In this document: positions 36,171 to 48,033 of the stretch, in pieces
Numbering within the stretch: the stretch's first letter is position 1
Layout of the letters: each line of letters begins with the position of its first letter
NCBI RefSeq assembly: GCF_026213295.1
Contig: NC_079426.1
Coordinates: forward strand, 20,319,817-20,383,816
Direction of reading: 5' to 3'
DNA from: Gadus chalcogrammus
Lineage: Eukaryota; Chordata; Actinopteri; Gadiformes; Gadidae
Length of the DNA: 64,000 nt
Translations under genes and position numbers: made by a program
The notes under the pieces: generated by a model
What the model saw: the letters and a program-made list of their open reading frames with translations, nothing else
What the model was told of the DNA's origin: nothing
The model's database searches: none

Positions 36171-36405
36171 TCGTTTATCTCAACATTATTGTTGGTGTAC
36201 AATTGAAGATTTCATAAATTAGAATTATCTTAACCTTTGATTTGTACAAAGTGACCATGGATACATTGTTAAATTCAATATTTGACCTCAAATGACCTGG
36301 AACCTATTATGAATGTGGGGGGAATGCATGGATGCTCTAACCTGTCATGGGCCCCTATAGGCGCCTGTTAAGGCTACCATACTGGTGCACCCCCTGTAAT
36401 CTCTG
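36171..36405. other. Short spacer, nothing recognised
   Basis: No feature can be supported in these 235 bases. Confidence 0.4.
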
Positions 36406-37218
36406 ATGCATCCCAAGGCATTCTGGAACCGGGAGGAATGGCAGCACTGGCTGGAGGGAGCTGAACCCCCATTCATTGTCTGGACCGACCACAAGAACCT
36501 TGCCTTCCTTCAAACAGCTAGACGCCTCAATTCCCGTCAAGCCCGGTGGGCGTTGTTTTTCGACCGCTTCAGCTTCACTCTAACCTACCACCCATGTTCC
36601 AGGAACGTCAAGCCCGATGCTATCTCCCGCCAGTTTGCCTCTGAGGGATCTGTTCACAGCTGTGACAATACCCTCCCTTCGTCCTGTGTGGTGGCCGCAG
36701 TGATGTGGGAGATTGAATTGCTGATTCGTGAGGCCCAACTACCGGAACCAGACCAACGGTGGGCGTTGTTTTTCGACCGCTTCAGCTTCACTCTAACCTA
36801 CCACCCATGTTCCAGGAACGTCAAGCCCGATGCTCTCTCCCGCCAGTTTGCCTCTGAGGGGTCTGTTCACAGCTGTGACAATACCCTCCCTTCGTCCTGT
36901 GTGGTGGCCGCAGTGATGTGGGAGATTGAATTGCTGATTCGTGAGGCCCAACTACCGGAACCAGACCAACGGTGGGCGTTGTTTTTCGACCGCTTCAGCT
37001 TCACTCTAACCTACCACCCATGTTCCAGGAACGTCAAGCCCGATGCTCTCTCCCGCCAGTTTGCCTCTGAGGGGTCTGTTCACAGCTGTGACAATACCCT
37101 CCCTTCGTCCTGTGTGGTGGCCGCAGTGATGTGGGAGATTGAATTGCTGATTCGTGAGGCCCAACTACCGGAACCAGACCCAGGTAACAACCCTGATGGA
37201 CCCAGACAGATGAGGTGA
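36406..37218 (+). pseudogene. Ty3/gypsy RNase H fragment with in-frame triplication
   Basis: The open frame reads [44 protein letters not shown] and NVKPDA(I/L)SRQF, which is the C-terminal part of a gypsy RNase H and the tether to integrase. The last 71 codons occur three times in a row without breaking the frame, so a 270-codon open frame is present although the real domain part is about 60 residues. It is not contiguous with the gypsy halves on either side of the LINE nest, and its upstream RT and downstream integrase are missing. Confidence 0.85.
36544..37182 (+). repeat. 213-bp tandem triplication (71 codons each)
   Basis: Units start at cggtgggcgttgtttttcga at about 36544, 36757 and 36970, exactly 213 bp apart. 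Copies 2 and 3 appear identical over their length. Copy 1 differs at a few positions (gctatctcc against gctctctcc, gagggatct against gaggggtct). The period is a multiple of three, so the frame is kept. Confidence 0.92.
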
Positions 37219-39540
37219 GAAAAATGGTTCATTGTAATCCTTTCCTCCCTCCCAGCCGTTCCTTTTATCGAAAGCATATAACAGAAACAGCTGCTGTTCG
37301 TTATCAAACTCATTTATCTGATTGAACAGATAAAATGTTGGTTGCTTCCTACAATTATCCTATAGATCGACAAGAAGAAACACAATTTAAAGAAGGTTTA
37401 ATGAAAAGGGGTACGCTAACATACTTTATCATCAACCTCATAAATGTAGCGTCCATTCAATGCAATGCTTCGATCAAAGCATGTTTGAAAGCAGGGACGT
37501 GCACAGGGGGGTTGCTCAGGTTGCCCGGGCCACTGCCCATATGCCCTCCTCGACTCACGTTGCCCTTCCGAGGAAAAAATAAATAAAACAATTTAAATCG
37601 TACAATGGATGCAGAATTTGATGTCGGCCTACATAAAAAGAAATCGCCACTCGAAACAATTCATAAAGTAAACGTAGCCTCATTCACTTCCATTCGGGCA
37701 CCGCGAGGGAAAGTCAATAGGGAGAGAGCAAACTCTGTTAACGTAGCTGCAGCGCTGCACGCGACGGGCACCTGAGCCTGCATGATATTCCTGCCTATTG
37801 CCTAGGAGATTTTCGCGGTTGTCTTGTGAGATGACTGCCTTGACGTTGTCGAAAAGGTTAGTTTGAGATGTATAACAAACAATCATCATCAAGTTTTATG
37901 AAATTAATTAAAATCTTCATAAATCCAGGCTTAGTTTGCCACATAACGTTTAGCCTAAATAATCAGACAGCTAGCTAGCTTGCAGACAAGCAGCCCGTTA
38001 TCACATAGGCAACTACTTTTTTGGTAGGCAAACTGAGCTTTAATTAAAATGCTTAAATGCCTAAATCTTATCACTATTTGGGGTACTGTTTTTTATTGTT
38101 AAGTGAAGCCGAAATGCCCACTGAAAAGAGGCGGATTCAGGAGAGAGAGGCAACTCAAGGAGGCAGCAAAGAGGAGCACAACAGCAGGTGAGACAGAGAC
38201 TTTTTTGCATTGTGATAAAGATGACACTGTGTAGGCTAATTGATTAATTAATCAGACTCATATTTTAGCCTATTAATGGCAATTTTTCATAATTACATTA
38301 CATTTAAGATGAGAAGCAGCCACAATACAAGCCTCCAGACACGAGGAAAATGTGGACCAGGAGACACATAGGGCAGGTTGTTCCAAGCGCTGATCACCAA
38401 ATATGAGATGAGAGGACCATGCTAAAAAGTACAGGGTTAAGGAGCCTTCTCAGTCCTTCACAGTGGCACAGGCACAGGCACTTTGAGGCCCTCAAAATTG
38501 TCCCTCAAAATTCCTATGCATGTCCTCGCTTGAAAGTCAGTTGAGGTGGTTGAATACTTTGATATACTTTCAGGTATGTTTTGATTTAATCAATTCACAT
38601 TGATCCTGTGATATCCTTTACTGGCGAAGCACACAATACGATAAAATAAATCAATGGAAACACAACCAGGAACGATCCCCAAACAAATGCTGAATGATAA
38701 CAGCGAAGGAATAGATAAGAGTTTTCAAAAAGCATTCAATTCCCAGAAGGAAAGCTGAATGGTGGCAGATAACGTAAGGCTGGCAGTAAGGAAGCAGGAA
38801 GAAGCAATAGAATATATACAAAATAAAAAATGCTAAAAAATGAAATACAATATATAATATAATGTTATGCAAATATTGTACAAATACATTGTGCATAAGC
38901 AAATGTTCGTCTAGATTTGTATTTCACTTTCAAACGTTTTGTGTTATCTTGAGCAGAGCAATTGTAAGGGCAACACACACACACACCCACCCTGTGTTGT
39001 TGGATTCTGGATCCCATCGTGTGTGCGTACAGTGCAGTGCATGGTATTAAGATGTTTTTTCACTCAATTAAGAGTGCCCAGCGATGGCATGATAGGGGCT
39101 GCACATCTGCGTCTGCGACTTCAAACGCGGAGGATCCAGGTGGCCCCCATTAGCATCAATGTGTGTGTGTGTGACTGAAGTGTCATGGCTTTTGTCTATG
39201 GTGACAGTTCAATATCATTAGAGGCCCTCTGTGAAAGTGGGAGAACAAGATTACAGGGAGATTATGACTGCATAATTGAGTTGCACTGGGTTTGTGTGTG
39301 GGAGTCAATATATGTTACTGCGTTGGGTAGTGTGTATGTGTGTATGTGGGGGGGGGGGGGGGGTAGCGGTTATATGCTTGTCAGCAGACCCGTGTTCCCT
39401 CTTATAAAGTTTTCTTTATGGGACGTAAGAGGTGCAGAGGGGAGGAGACAATAACTATGGTGGCTGGTAAGTGCAAAACAAAATTACAAAAACTGAAACA
39501 CTTTTACAAATATACAAAATTCAAAACACTTTTACAAACT
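37219..39540. other. Sparse region, possible hAT 5' exon relic
   Basis: Around 38101-38191 a short open stretch with many basic residues ends in a GT donor-like site and could be the first exon of the hAT relic at 41074; this is weak. There is an (ac)n run near 38973 and a poly-G run at 39349-39363. I see no convincing gene. Confidence 0.3.
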
Positions 39541-39640
39541 GAAACAATTTTAGAAACTCTGAAACAATTTTAAAAACTCTGAAACAATTTTAAAAACTCT
39601 GAAACACTTTTACAAACTCTGAAACAAATTTACAAAGACA
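39541..39640. repeat. 20-bp tandem repeat
   Basis: The unit gaaacaattttaaaaactct repeats about five times with a period of exactly 20, and degenerate copies extend upstream to about 39490. It is AT-rich and non-coding. Confidence 0.85.
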
Positions 39641-39691
39641 AAATCCTAACGGAAAGGGAATGTACCAAAAACTGGATCTGACCCGGAAGCA

Positions 39692-39790
39692 TGGGTGTAA
39701 TTTCCACTGGGGACGGGAGGGACATGTCCCCTGCTCTTTTCAAAATCCCGTTTGTGTGCCCCCCACTTCTTGAACCGCAAAAATCATAAA
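39692..39790. repeat. Third end of the interspersed repeat seen at 5451 and 20486
   Basis: It begins catgggtgtaatttccactg and continues ggggacggg, gacatgtcccc and ccccccacttctt, in the same order as the other two copies. Confidence 0.4.
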
Positions 39791-40075
39791 AAAAAGGTTA
39801 TTTACTGATTAAAATAATAAAAAATTGCCAAAGACGAGTAGCGGACACGGGTAGCCTGCCTACGCAGTTCTATAGTAAGTTACATTTTGGTGTCTGTGGA
39901 CTCGGAGTCTCGGACGTGTTCCACCACGCATGCGCACTTCAAAAATTGCTCACTGAATGAAGAGGCTTCGCAGGGTTTTTCATAAAAATGAAACGCCAAC
40001 AGCAGTTCAATTTAATGTATTTCTTACGAGAGGGGATGAAAAGAAAGAAAGGCCATGTGAGTTGGTTGATTATTA

Positions 40076-40078
<3 letters not shown>

Positions 40079-40110
<32 letters not shown>

Positions 40111-40244
40111 CTCTGTCTCACCCCCAATGTCTCTCTCTGCTTCTCTCTCTCTCTCACTCACTCACTCACTCACTCACTCACTCACTCACTCACTCACTCA
40201 CTCACTCACTCACTCACTCACTCACTCACTCACTCACTCACTCA
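40079..40244. repeat. Compound microsatellite: (GT)n then (ACTC)n
   Basis: (gt)n runs from 40079 to about 40109, and (ctca)n from about 40153 to 40244 (roughly 23 units). Open frames with runs of CV or LTHS here are artefacts of the repeats. Confidence 0.95.
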
Positions 40245-41073
40245 AACTTTTTGCCTGTCATTGTGGCAGGAGCAGTCATTTAAACTTTTATCTTCCCCAA
40301 ACAAAAAAGGAAGCTTTTTGTTATTAAAGCCATGAATCCTGGAAAAACGTATTCAACATTTTGGAAATACCTCTCTCTTATGTGTTTATATTTGGAACAT
40401 GAACACAGGAAATGTATTTCTGTTTCAATGCCCAGTTGGCAGTGTGTACAGACACGTTTCTCTCTTGATTTCCAGTTTTAAAAAGTGGTCTTTCTAGTCT
40501 TAATTCTACTTATTTATTTTCCGGATTTTGTATTGGTTACCTTACCGTAGTCCCTAAATGTATGTAGAAATGCAGGAAATGGTATTGAAATCGCATTTAT
40601 TTTTCTGGGGGAGTACCCCCGGACCTCGATTAGAGGGTTAGCGAGGCATGTTGAGCTTAAAGACTGGGTTAGCTGGACCACGAAAGTCGATGTTTTTTAT
40701 CGCCGCTGTATCACGAAGGTGACTTATGCACGCAGCCAAACCTGGTCGGGAGCAGGTTTTCAGGTTCGTTTTATTATCCATCCGTCGCAGTGGCGTGCAC
40801 AGATAGACCAAAGGTGGTGCTATAGCAGTGTATGTGGCCCATGCAGACATTATCAACTATAAAGGCTCGACAATTAAAAACGTGTGATAACAATGCCCCA
40901 ATATATATGCCCCCCCCCCCCACTTCTCCTCGCACACACCTCTCTTCCTTTGTCAACGTGAATGCGCAGAGCGGACACAAACAGAGGCGCGTTGCAGCAG
41001 TAGTTCAAAGCTGCTGCCCACACACAACATAAATGAATTGAGTCTAGAGTGTATTGTTTGCACCCTAAGCCTC
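40245..41073. other. Region without recognised gene
   Basis: There is a poly-C run at about 40910-40920. No coding or terminal-repeat signal is supported. Confidence 0.4.
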
Positions 41074-41538
41074 CTTTCTGGATACTTTGACTGAGGATCT
41101 AAACAGGAGATTCAACACTGGAAGTCCCAATGCTAGAATCATTCAGTCCTTCCACCCCTTAACGGTACATGCCAACTGGGTAAGCACGCCAAACGCAGAA
41201 GCCAAGGAAGCTGTCCACATCCTCTGTGATTTCTATGGAGAAGAGGAGGACCAGCTGAAGACAGAATCTTTGCCATACTGACGGAAAACAGTGGCCAGCT
41301 CATCTTTCCTGCCTTTGTGAAGATGACAAAAATCTATGCAACATTGCCAGTGACAACTGCTTCTGTGGAGAGATAATTTTCAAAGCTGAAAATTATCAAA
41401 ACTAAACTAAGAAGTCTGTGTGGAGAAGAACGGCTCTCTGACCTTCTTCTGCTTGCTATAGAAAAAGATATCAAGATCAATCATAGTGAGGTCATCAACA
41501 TCTTTAAAGACATGGCACCGAGGAGGATGCTGCTTTAG
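41074..41538 (+). pseudogene. hAT transposase C-terminus (ZMYM1-like)
   Basis: The + strand reads FLDTLTEDLNRRF, then HILCDFYGEEEDQL, and in a second frame IYATLPVTTASVER-stop-FSKLK, followed by LRSLCGEERLSDLLLLAI and a stop at 41536-41538. The T-x-ASVER-x-FSKLK-x-IK-x-LRS pattern is the hAT C-terminal dimerisation domain, of the kind found in proteins annotated ZMYM1-like. The normal Cys or Ser residue after SVER is replaced by a TAA, and a frameshift lies near 41281-41330. Only the last ~150 residues survive. Confidence 0.7.
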
Positions 41539-41589
41539 AAATTGGTAATGATCACTCTTCACTTCAAAATGACACTTTAAAAAAAAAAA

Positions 41590-42240
41590 ATCTCACACTA
41601 CTATAAAAGGCAGCCGGCAGTTCCACATGCTGCATGTTTCATTCCCATGTGTTCGAACGTGATTTTGTGTATGCTGCCTTTAGCTCGAGACCCTCGGCTC
41701 CACATGTAGACTGTGCACACCTGGAGTCCTGCCGCTATCTGCTGTTGCCTGCTGTCGCCTGCTGCCCGGTATCCCTGTCCCCTTTAGTCTTTGTTTCGTG
41801 TTGAGCCAGGAAGCCTGCCATTATGTTTTCTCCTGGTTCTGTGTTGCTAGGGAGGATTAGTTTGTACTTTTCTTTAATTAAGAAAGTTGTCTTTTGTTTC
41901 TAGTCAGGGATAGGGTACGTTTTGTTTATTGTTTTTGCCCGTGGATCTCCCTGAAGACAAGCGCTTGAGTTTGGCAATAAACACCCTTAACTTGGACTAC
42001 ATGACTCCTACTGTTTTTGCCATGGTACTATGTTACTCCCCTTACCCCGCCCTAGCCCACTTAGGGGATGTAACACGGCACAAAGTGCTCTTCTTTTTCA
42101 CTGAGCACCTGCCCTCCAAAATGTCTGTGCACGCCATTGCGTGCACAGACACGCGATTCCCCCATCTCGGTTGAACTCAGTGGTGACCGAGCAAAATTCC
42201 GAGACAGAATTCAAGATGGCTGTGCCAAGTGTGACTTGAA
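41590..42240. other. Unclassified region, possible LTR remnant
   Basis: An AATAAA lies at about 41977 in an LTR-like context, with tatgttactccccttaccc and ggggatgtaaca near 42029-42073, but no partner LTR or coding region is visible. A short inverted repeat (gtgcacgccattgcgtgcac) lies near 42127. Confidence 0.3.
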
Positions 42241-42394
42241 GTATGAACTGTTTTCATTGTGCTTGGACCGCTTTGGTGGTTTACATGGCAATTTCAATCA
42301 CTCGTATTACGCTTGAAGTGTGGGCGTGGCGTCAGATCCGAGATCCGAGTCGGTTCGCAGAGAATACTAAAATGGCCGTTAGCTGTAAAAATCC

Positions 42395-42480
42395 ATAGAT
42401 TAGCCGCACCATTATGCAAGCCGCAGAACCGAAAAAATTGGAAAAAAGGCGCGGCTTATAGTCCGAAAATTACGGCAGTT
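42395..42480. repeat. Tigger-like terminal fragment
   Basis: gattagccgcaccattatgc and gcggcttatagtccgaaaat followed by tacgg resemble the subterminal (ataaggcgcacc) and terminal sequence of the Tigger-like element at 21765-23571, in degenerate form. Confidence 0.4.
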
Positions 42481-42734
42481 CAGTTAAACGTTCATAATTC
42501 AAAATTTTTAACTAAGTTCCCAGTTCCAAAAAATGAACTAGTTCATAGTTCTTTTTTCAATATGTTGCTGTGAGCTATTATTTTTTTCCGGTATTTTGAA
42601 CATTGAGCCCGCTTCATGGTTTGTCTAGGATGAAATAGAGTGGTTGAATCAAGCATCGTAGCGAAATACAGTTTCTATCGTGTTTTATTGCACATTTAGC
42701 GCATTTTGTAAATCCCATTGATTTCGGTTGATAG

Positions 42735-42890
42735 ACTCATTGCTCGTTTGCCGGAAGCGGAAAGGGGGGGTGTTCACATTTGGTTGTAGTCTTTTCGCAC
42801 AGATCTAGCCCTGCTGTTGAGTCGAAGAACCGAGTGAAAAGACTACAACCAAACGTAAACAGCCCCCCTTTCCGTTTCCGGCCAACAAGC
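42735..42890. repeat. Short foldback repeat
   Basis: The left arm (gccggaagcggaaagggggg, then tggttgtagtcttttc) is mirrored by the right arm (gaaaagactacaaccaaacg, then cccccctttccgtttccggc). The spacer is about 35 bases. Non-coding. Confidence 0.8.
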
Positions 42891-44166
42891 AATGATTCTA
42901 GGAGGTATTATAGTCCGCTGAGCTATGAGCCAGAGAGCTATCGTTATGGATTGTACATATTTATAATTCGAAATTTGTCTCAGCCTTTATACCACAGATA
43001 CTCTAGGGGCTATAGCATATAACCGTGTTGTCTGATTACAGTTTAATTCATTTTTCAGCATTTAACAGATCTCGTTTTGAAGAATAATCACTGTGCCATT
43101 CGTTTCAATGGGAATCGGGACGGTCTATACTTTCAACATAAAGTGTACATATTTATAATTTTTAATTCGTCCCAGCCTTTACACCACAGACACTATAGGG
43201 TCTATAGCATGGTTTCTCAACGGGGGCGATACCGCCCCCTGGGGAGCGATACCGCCCCATGGGGGGCGTTCGCACAACCTAGGGGGGCGCTGGGAACGTG
43301 ATTCCATTTTTGGGGGGAGATTTTAAACTTTTTTATTTTTTTTTATTTGTGAAAAAATAGGCTACCTGAAATAAATAGCCTATTTTCATTTATTGGTTTC
43401 TTACCCCTCTACCGTCTCAGCTACTTTTGACTGTCTATGTGCAGTGGAACAGTGATAATACAATAATAATAATAATACATTTAATTTAGAGGCGCCTTTC
43501 AAGACACCCAAGGTCACCTTACAGAGCATATAGTCATCATAAATCGTTTAAAAAAAAACAAGAAATTGTGAAAAAAATAAATAAAATAAACATAATAAAA
43601 AAATAAAAAAATATATATATATATATTACGGCGCGGCTCGGTCCTGCACACGCCCAGACTCCCGTTACATCAGCTATCGTCATGATCTGTATAGTAACAC
43701 TGATAAACAAAAAAAATAAATAAAATTGTTTCATAGCCCCAGTGTTACCCCTATATGCACCTCTTTTTTTTAACTAGAGAAGAGGAGAGCTTCATCTTAA
43801 CGGAGGAACTTCCGCAGATTCTGAGTTTGCGGTTCAATAGATCATCAGTGAAACATCGTTGCGACACAATTGAGTGTAGTAACCCAGAGAACCAGCTACA
43901 TCATTGTGTTTATCCAAACGAGCCGTCTTTAGCGAACGGTGAATTGCATTGGCTTCTACGAGCAGTCGGCTTTCAGCCGCGAGCTTAGGGACCATCTGCA
44001 AAGTACAAAACTGAATTGCATTGGCTTCTACGAGCAGTCGGCTCCAAAACTTGTTCCATAGAGGCATGGCCTCTTCATGGTCCTACTACAACCTTTAATT
44101 TTGAAAAATATATCTCATATTTTTTAAGATTTTTTTATTTAGGAACAATTTCAATAGCGTTGCCAT

Positions 44167-46073
44167 CAGTGGCGAAGCTAGACCTTTTTGAAAAAAAACT
44201 TGCCTTAGCCCACCCTATCGTTTCGTCCTCAAATCTAATATTCTACCGTTTTTTTTACACAAGCAATGAGAGGATGAATGTTGTACACTAATGAACAGGC
44301 TCAAATGGGCTAGTGAAATCGAGCGCAACCTTCCTTCAGGAATCTCTAACCTCTGATAGTTGGCTGGGCGTCTCCTGTTTGACAAAACCAAAAATGCAGC
44401 ACGAGCGCACCTAACATAGTTTCTGCTGTTTTGTCTGTCAAAGAGGCTAGCTAGTCTTTATCAGAAAATCTACAATTTCCAGCTGTGTTATAACATGACT
44501 TGGTAATAATAATACTATAATTTTAAAACCTTGACATAATCTGTCAGATGTCTATTAAATGACAGTTGACCACAAGACGATTCTATATATGCCTCTTCTT
44601 GAATTGCTTCATGTTTTAGTCGGCAGAGCCTTGTAATGCTGCGTAGCATGATAAGCATGATTAGGTGCAAGGAGCAGAAAAATATCAAATATATATTGAT
44701 ATGGGTGATAATTTTCTGTTGAAAAAAAATGCTGGCATTAGTTTATCATTAGAGGGCGTATTCATTGCCATAACAATGTGAGCTAATCAACAAGAACAAC
44801 ATGTTCTAATACTATGAGACTCAGGCAAACGCCCTCAGCTGATTAAAGGTGTCAGGGGGGGCGTGAGCGACAGAGGGGACTTAGTGTCTTATGCATTTAT
44901 TTATTTATTTTAATAAGTTACTTATTTTATTTTAAATAAACATAATACCAAGGGTCAGAAGTTTTACAAGAATTTTGATCTTACAAAGTCATGACAGAGG
45001 GACTTGGTGTCTTTATTCATGCTTGAAAGATCAACATATATTATTTTTTTTGAAAGGGAATAAGCTGATGAAGCTGACAAGTGACCAATGTTTACTTTTT
45101 AAAAATATTATAATTAAATGCAAACCCCAGTGAATCATTTGCTCTTGTTTCTCTGTTTTGAGATTCACACAGACTTAGCAGTCTTGTTTAAATGTTACAA
45201 ATTGAGTTAATAAACTGAAGTTGGAAATAGTTTTAAGTTGTTGCAGATGTTATCTCCGTTAATTTTATTAATCTAAATAAATAAATATTAGCAGGTTCTC
45301 AATAGTAGGCTATTTCAATTCAGAGAGGGCGTGATAAAATGTCTGTCTCCTAGGGGGGGAATGAAAGCAAAATGATTGAGAACCACTGGTCTAGAACATG
45401 TTGTACTTGTTGATTAGCTCACGTTGTTATGGCAATGAAAACACCCTCAGCTGATAAAATAATGCCAGCAGTTATTTTTAAACTGAAAATTAGCACCCTT
45501 TTTTTTTGCTTCAGAACAACAAGATTTTTTGGCATCAGAAGTTTTATAAAAATGTATGGGTCCCTGAAGGTGAGACAACATAGTTTAGTGCTCCCGAAAT
45601 AGTGGTCTGTTTCTCATAGTATCCGACTAGTACATGTTGTAATTGTTGATTTTTTTGCATCAGAAGTTTTATAAAAATGTATGTTGATACAATTTATAAA
45701 TTGTATGGGTCCATGAAAGTGAGGCGACATCATGCAATGTGTTTCAGTAACATATTCAGGAAAATATGGTAATTTTTGAGTGAAACTTACACAAAAGAAA
45801 TTTAATATACCTCAATTTTGTTATTCGAGTTCACAACCATTGATTATTCCTTCATCCAAACAGTCTTTTTCATTTCATCACTTTAGTGGTTCAGAACTGC
45901 ATTATTTAGCTGACACTGCCAGCTATCGGCTTAGACATACGACAGCATAGTAACTAAGAAAATAAAGGTTGTGGAAAAAAAAAAATCTTGCACAGGACTT
46001 TATATACTTCATATACCCCTGTGGCTGCCTGGGGTTGAGCCCCCCCAAAAGTCAGAACCTAGACTCGCCCCTG
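44167..46073. mobile_element. hAT-type element nested at 44.2-46.1 kb
   Basis: It starts CAGTGGCGAAGCTAGACC and ends in the complement of CAGGGGCGAGTCTAGG. The exact 8-bp duplication gttgccat lies at 44159-44166 and 46074-46081. Inside, 44735-44813 and 45396-45473 are inverted copies of each other (gctggcatta to acatgttcta), and sequence between them carries a further hAT-type end. No intact transposase is present. Confidence 0.85.
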
Positions 46074-46330
46074 GTTGCCATTATTGTCTCTAGATCCCTA
46101 AAACGTTTTCCATATGCATGGGCTCTTTATGGTCTTACTGCAACCTTATGTTTTGTAAAATATATCTCTACTTATTTCTAAGAAATTTCTTTTTAGCAAA
46201 AATGTCAATATACATTTTTTTTGGAAACATTTTCAGTAGCGTCGCCATTATTGACTCTAGAGCCCCAAAACTTGTTCAATAGAGGCATGGCCTGTTTATG
46301 CTCCTACTACAACCTTTGTGATGGGGAGAG
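46074..46330. repeat. Tandem units split by the nested hAT element
   Basis: The phrase caatagaggcatggcct with gccattattg-ctctag upstream and cctactacaacctt downstream occurs near 44060-44090 and 46280-46312, with a diverged form near 46110-46150. The element at 44167-46073 was inserted into this array, in the first unit's gttgccat. Confidence 0.6.
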
Positions 46331-46796
46331 GGGAGGGAGTGGGAAGATGCATTGGTTTGAGGCACAGACCTTTTCGATTGTTGTAGTATTTGGGTTATGG
46401 GATTTTAATGTATAGGGTGGTTGTTGATATAAATATTTTTTGTTAAATAAATGTAAATAATGTTTTTAAAGATTATACTTGTAATATGTTCAATCTGTCC
46501 TTATCTCCCCTGCTCATTAATGTGCACAAATGTACTGTATGTAGGTTGCCAGTAGACACATAGAAACCTCCCGGCAGGTTGCGCTTTGCGAGCACAAAAA
46601 AAAAATGCGTGCGAAAAACATAACATTTCACCTCCGCTGCTGCAACTCCATTCTAGGGAAAACATTGAGCCCGTTTTCCCCCTTCCTCTTGTTCAGTTCC
46701 AGCTGCTCTGAGCGTAGTCTCCACGAAAAGACTGTTGCATTTCAAATACAAAATATATAGGCCTTATTAGGCCTCTGCGTGCAATCTGTTTTCTTG

Positions 46797-47259
46797 GAGT
46801 CTGCGTTGCCCGGGCCGCGGTGCCCATGGTTCCCGGGCCATTCATTCATTCATTCATTCAAGGGGCATGGCGGGAGTTGCGGGAGACGCGGGAGTGGTCG
46901 CGGTGCCCAAGGTCACGGTGCCCGGGCCGCAGGGTGCCGCGGCCGGGGCACGACGGGAGACGTGGCGGCCGGGAGTCGCTCTCTCTCTCTCTCTCTCAAT
47001 CTGGAAGTTTAATTGCATGTCATGAATATTCATGAATATTTCTATATTTTTTGTACCAAAACCGACTCAGAGGGCATTCATTGCTATTAGTGACCAATGC
47101 AAAATCAATGAAAAACGATGAACTGACAACTTTAAGCAATATAACACGAGTGTGAGTGGGGTTGTTAGTTTATTTTTATTTTTTTATTGGGGGGGGGGGG
47201 GGGGGGGGTGGTCAGTAAGGTCAGGGGGGCGTTTGCTCGAAAAAGGTTGAGAACCACTG
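46797..47259 (-). repeat. GC-rich hAT-end repeat, copy A
   Basis: This copy is in the opposite orientation to 62473-63032. Both run from the hAT end CAGTGGTTCTCAACCTTTTT through poly-G, a conserved AT-rich stretch, a (ga/ct)n run and a very GC-rich block of about 190 bp, to the same breakpoint gagtc-cgttgcccgggc. The GC-rich part has open frames in several phases, but I recognise no protein. Confidence 0.75.
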
Positions 47260-47515
47260 GTCTATAGCATATAACCACAATTTCTGATTACAGTTTGATG
47301 TAACAGTAAGCTGACAACACCACAACTGCAAATTAACCAGACTGAGATAACCATGGCAACCTATCAAACAAATGTTCTCATTCTGTGCGCGCATCCGACG
47401 TGTTGATGAACAAATAACCCCCCAATAGAACGAAGTTAAACCGAGTGAGCATGCTGTTCACAGACACCAGAATGAACGAGTTCACAGTAACGTTCATCAG
47501 GCAGTAATACAGTAC

Positions 47516-47586
47516 GTTCAGTTCACGTTTGCCGAAAATACGAGTTCATGAACTATCGTTCAATGAACGCGTTCAGGCACAACACT
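47516..47586. repeat. Right end of an outer element (GTTCATGAAC type)
   Basis: The phrase gttcatgaactatcgttcaa, then tgaacgcgttcaggcacaacact, is the complement of a fish element end beginning AGTGTTGTGCCTGAACG. Related goes near 42480-42560 (aacgttcataa, gaactagttcatagttc). The true left end is not seen. If paired, this outer element contains the whole 43208-47259 insertion. Confidence 0.45.
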
Positions 47587-47589
47587 GAT

Positions 47590-48033
47590 CAGGGGTATCC
47601 ATCTTCTTCAAATATAGTTATGGTGGAACCCCAATGGTGAAGACTGACGAGCAGAGAAAGCGCTGTGGAGTGAGATTGTGTGAAGTTGGATTTCCCGGCT
47701 CCTCAGTGTCTTCTGAACCATATGAGCGTAAACTGTCCACTGAGGTCAACCCCAGTGGACTTCTTTGATGTCATAGAACATCCTGCTTATCCCTTCTCTA
47801 AGGCCTGTGTCTTGCGCGGATGTCAAAAGTCCAAGAAAAAACGACAAGAGGCCCCTGTGTGCCAAAGAAGTCTGCAGAATGAGCAAAGGGCCATACTAAA
47901 TGCGTCTTTAAGTCTTGTGATGTTGACCTGAATATGTCTAATGATTCACTGGCCACGCTGTGTGGTTAGTCAGGGACCATTACTATGGGCAGGATCGGAT
48001 GGGTGCTGGAGGTGACAAGAAGGCATAAAAGTG
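47590..48033. other. Spacer without recognised feature
   Basis: No coding region with family resemblance is seen. Confidence 0.4.

Larger units (their letters stand above)
43208..47259. mobile_element. hAT-type element carrying other insertions
   Basis: The ends CATGGTTTCTCAAC and CAGTGGTTCTCAAC (the latter complemented) are inverted repeats. The exact 8-bp flank gtctatag lies at 43200-43207 and 47260-47267. A further TIR-like end (ttgagaaccactg) sits at 45381-45393, so more than one copy of the family may be mixed here. An L2-like 3' tail in - orientation, starting at an (aat)n run, lies near 43458-43540. A poly-G run is at 47190-47208. No transposase is readable. Confidence 0.65.

Noticed and set aside
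39988..40335. Open frames of 68-115 codons rich in CV and LTHS
   Set aside because: They are translations of the (gt)n and (ctca)n microsatellites and have no independent coding signal.
41929..42174. 81-codon ORF in a possible LTR
   Set aside because: No similarity recognised; it runs through an AATAAA region and has no domain.
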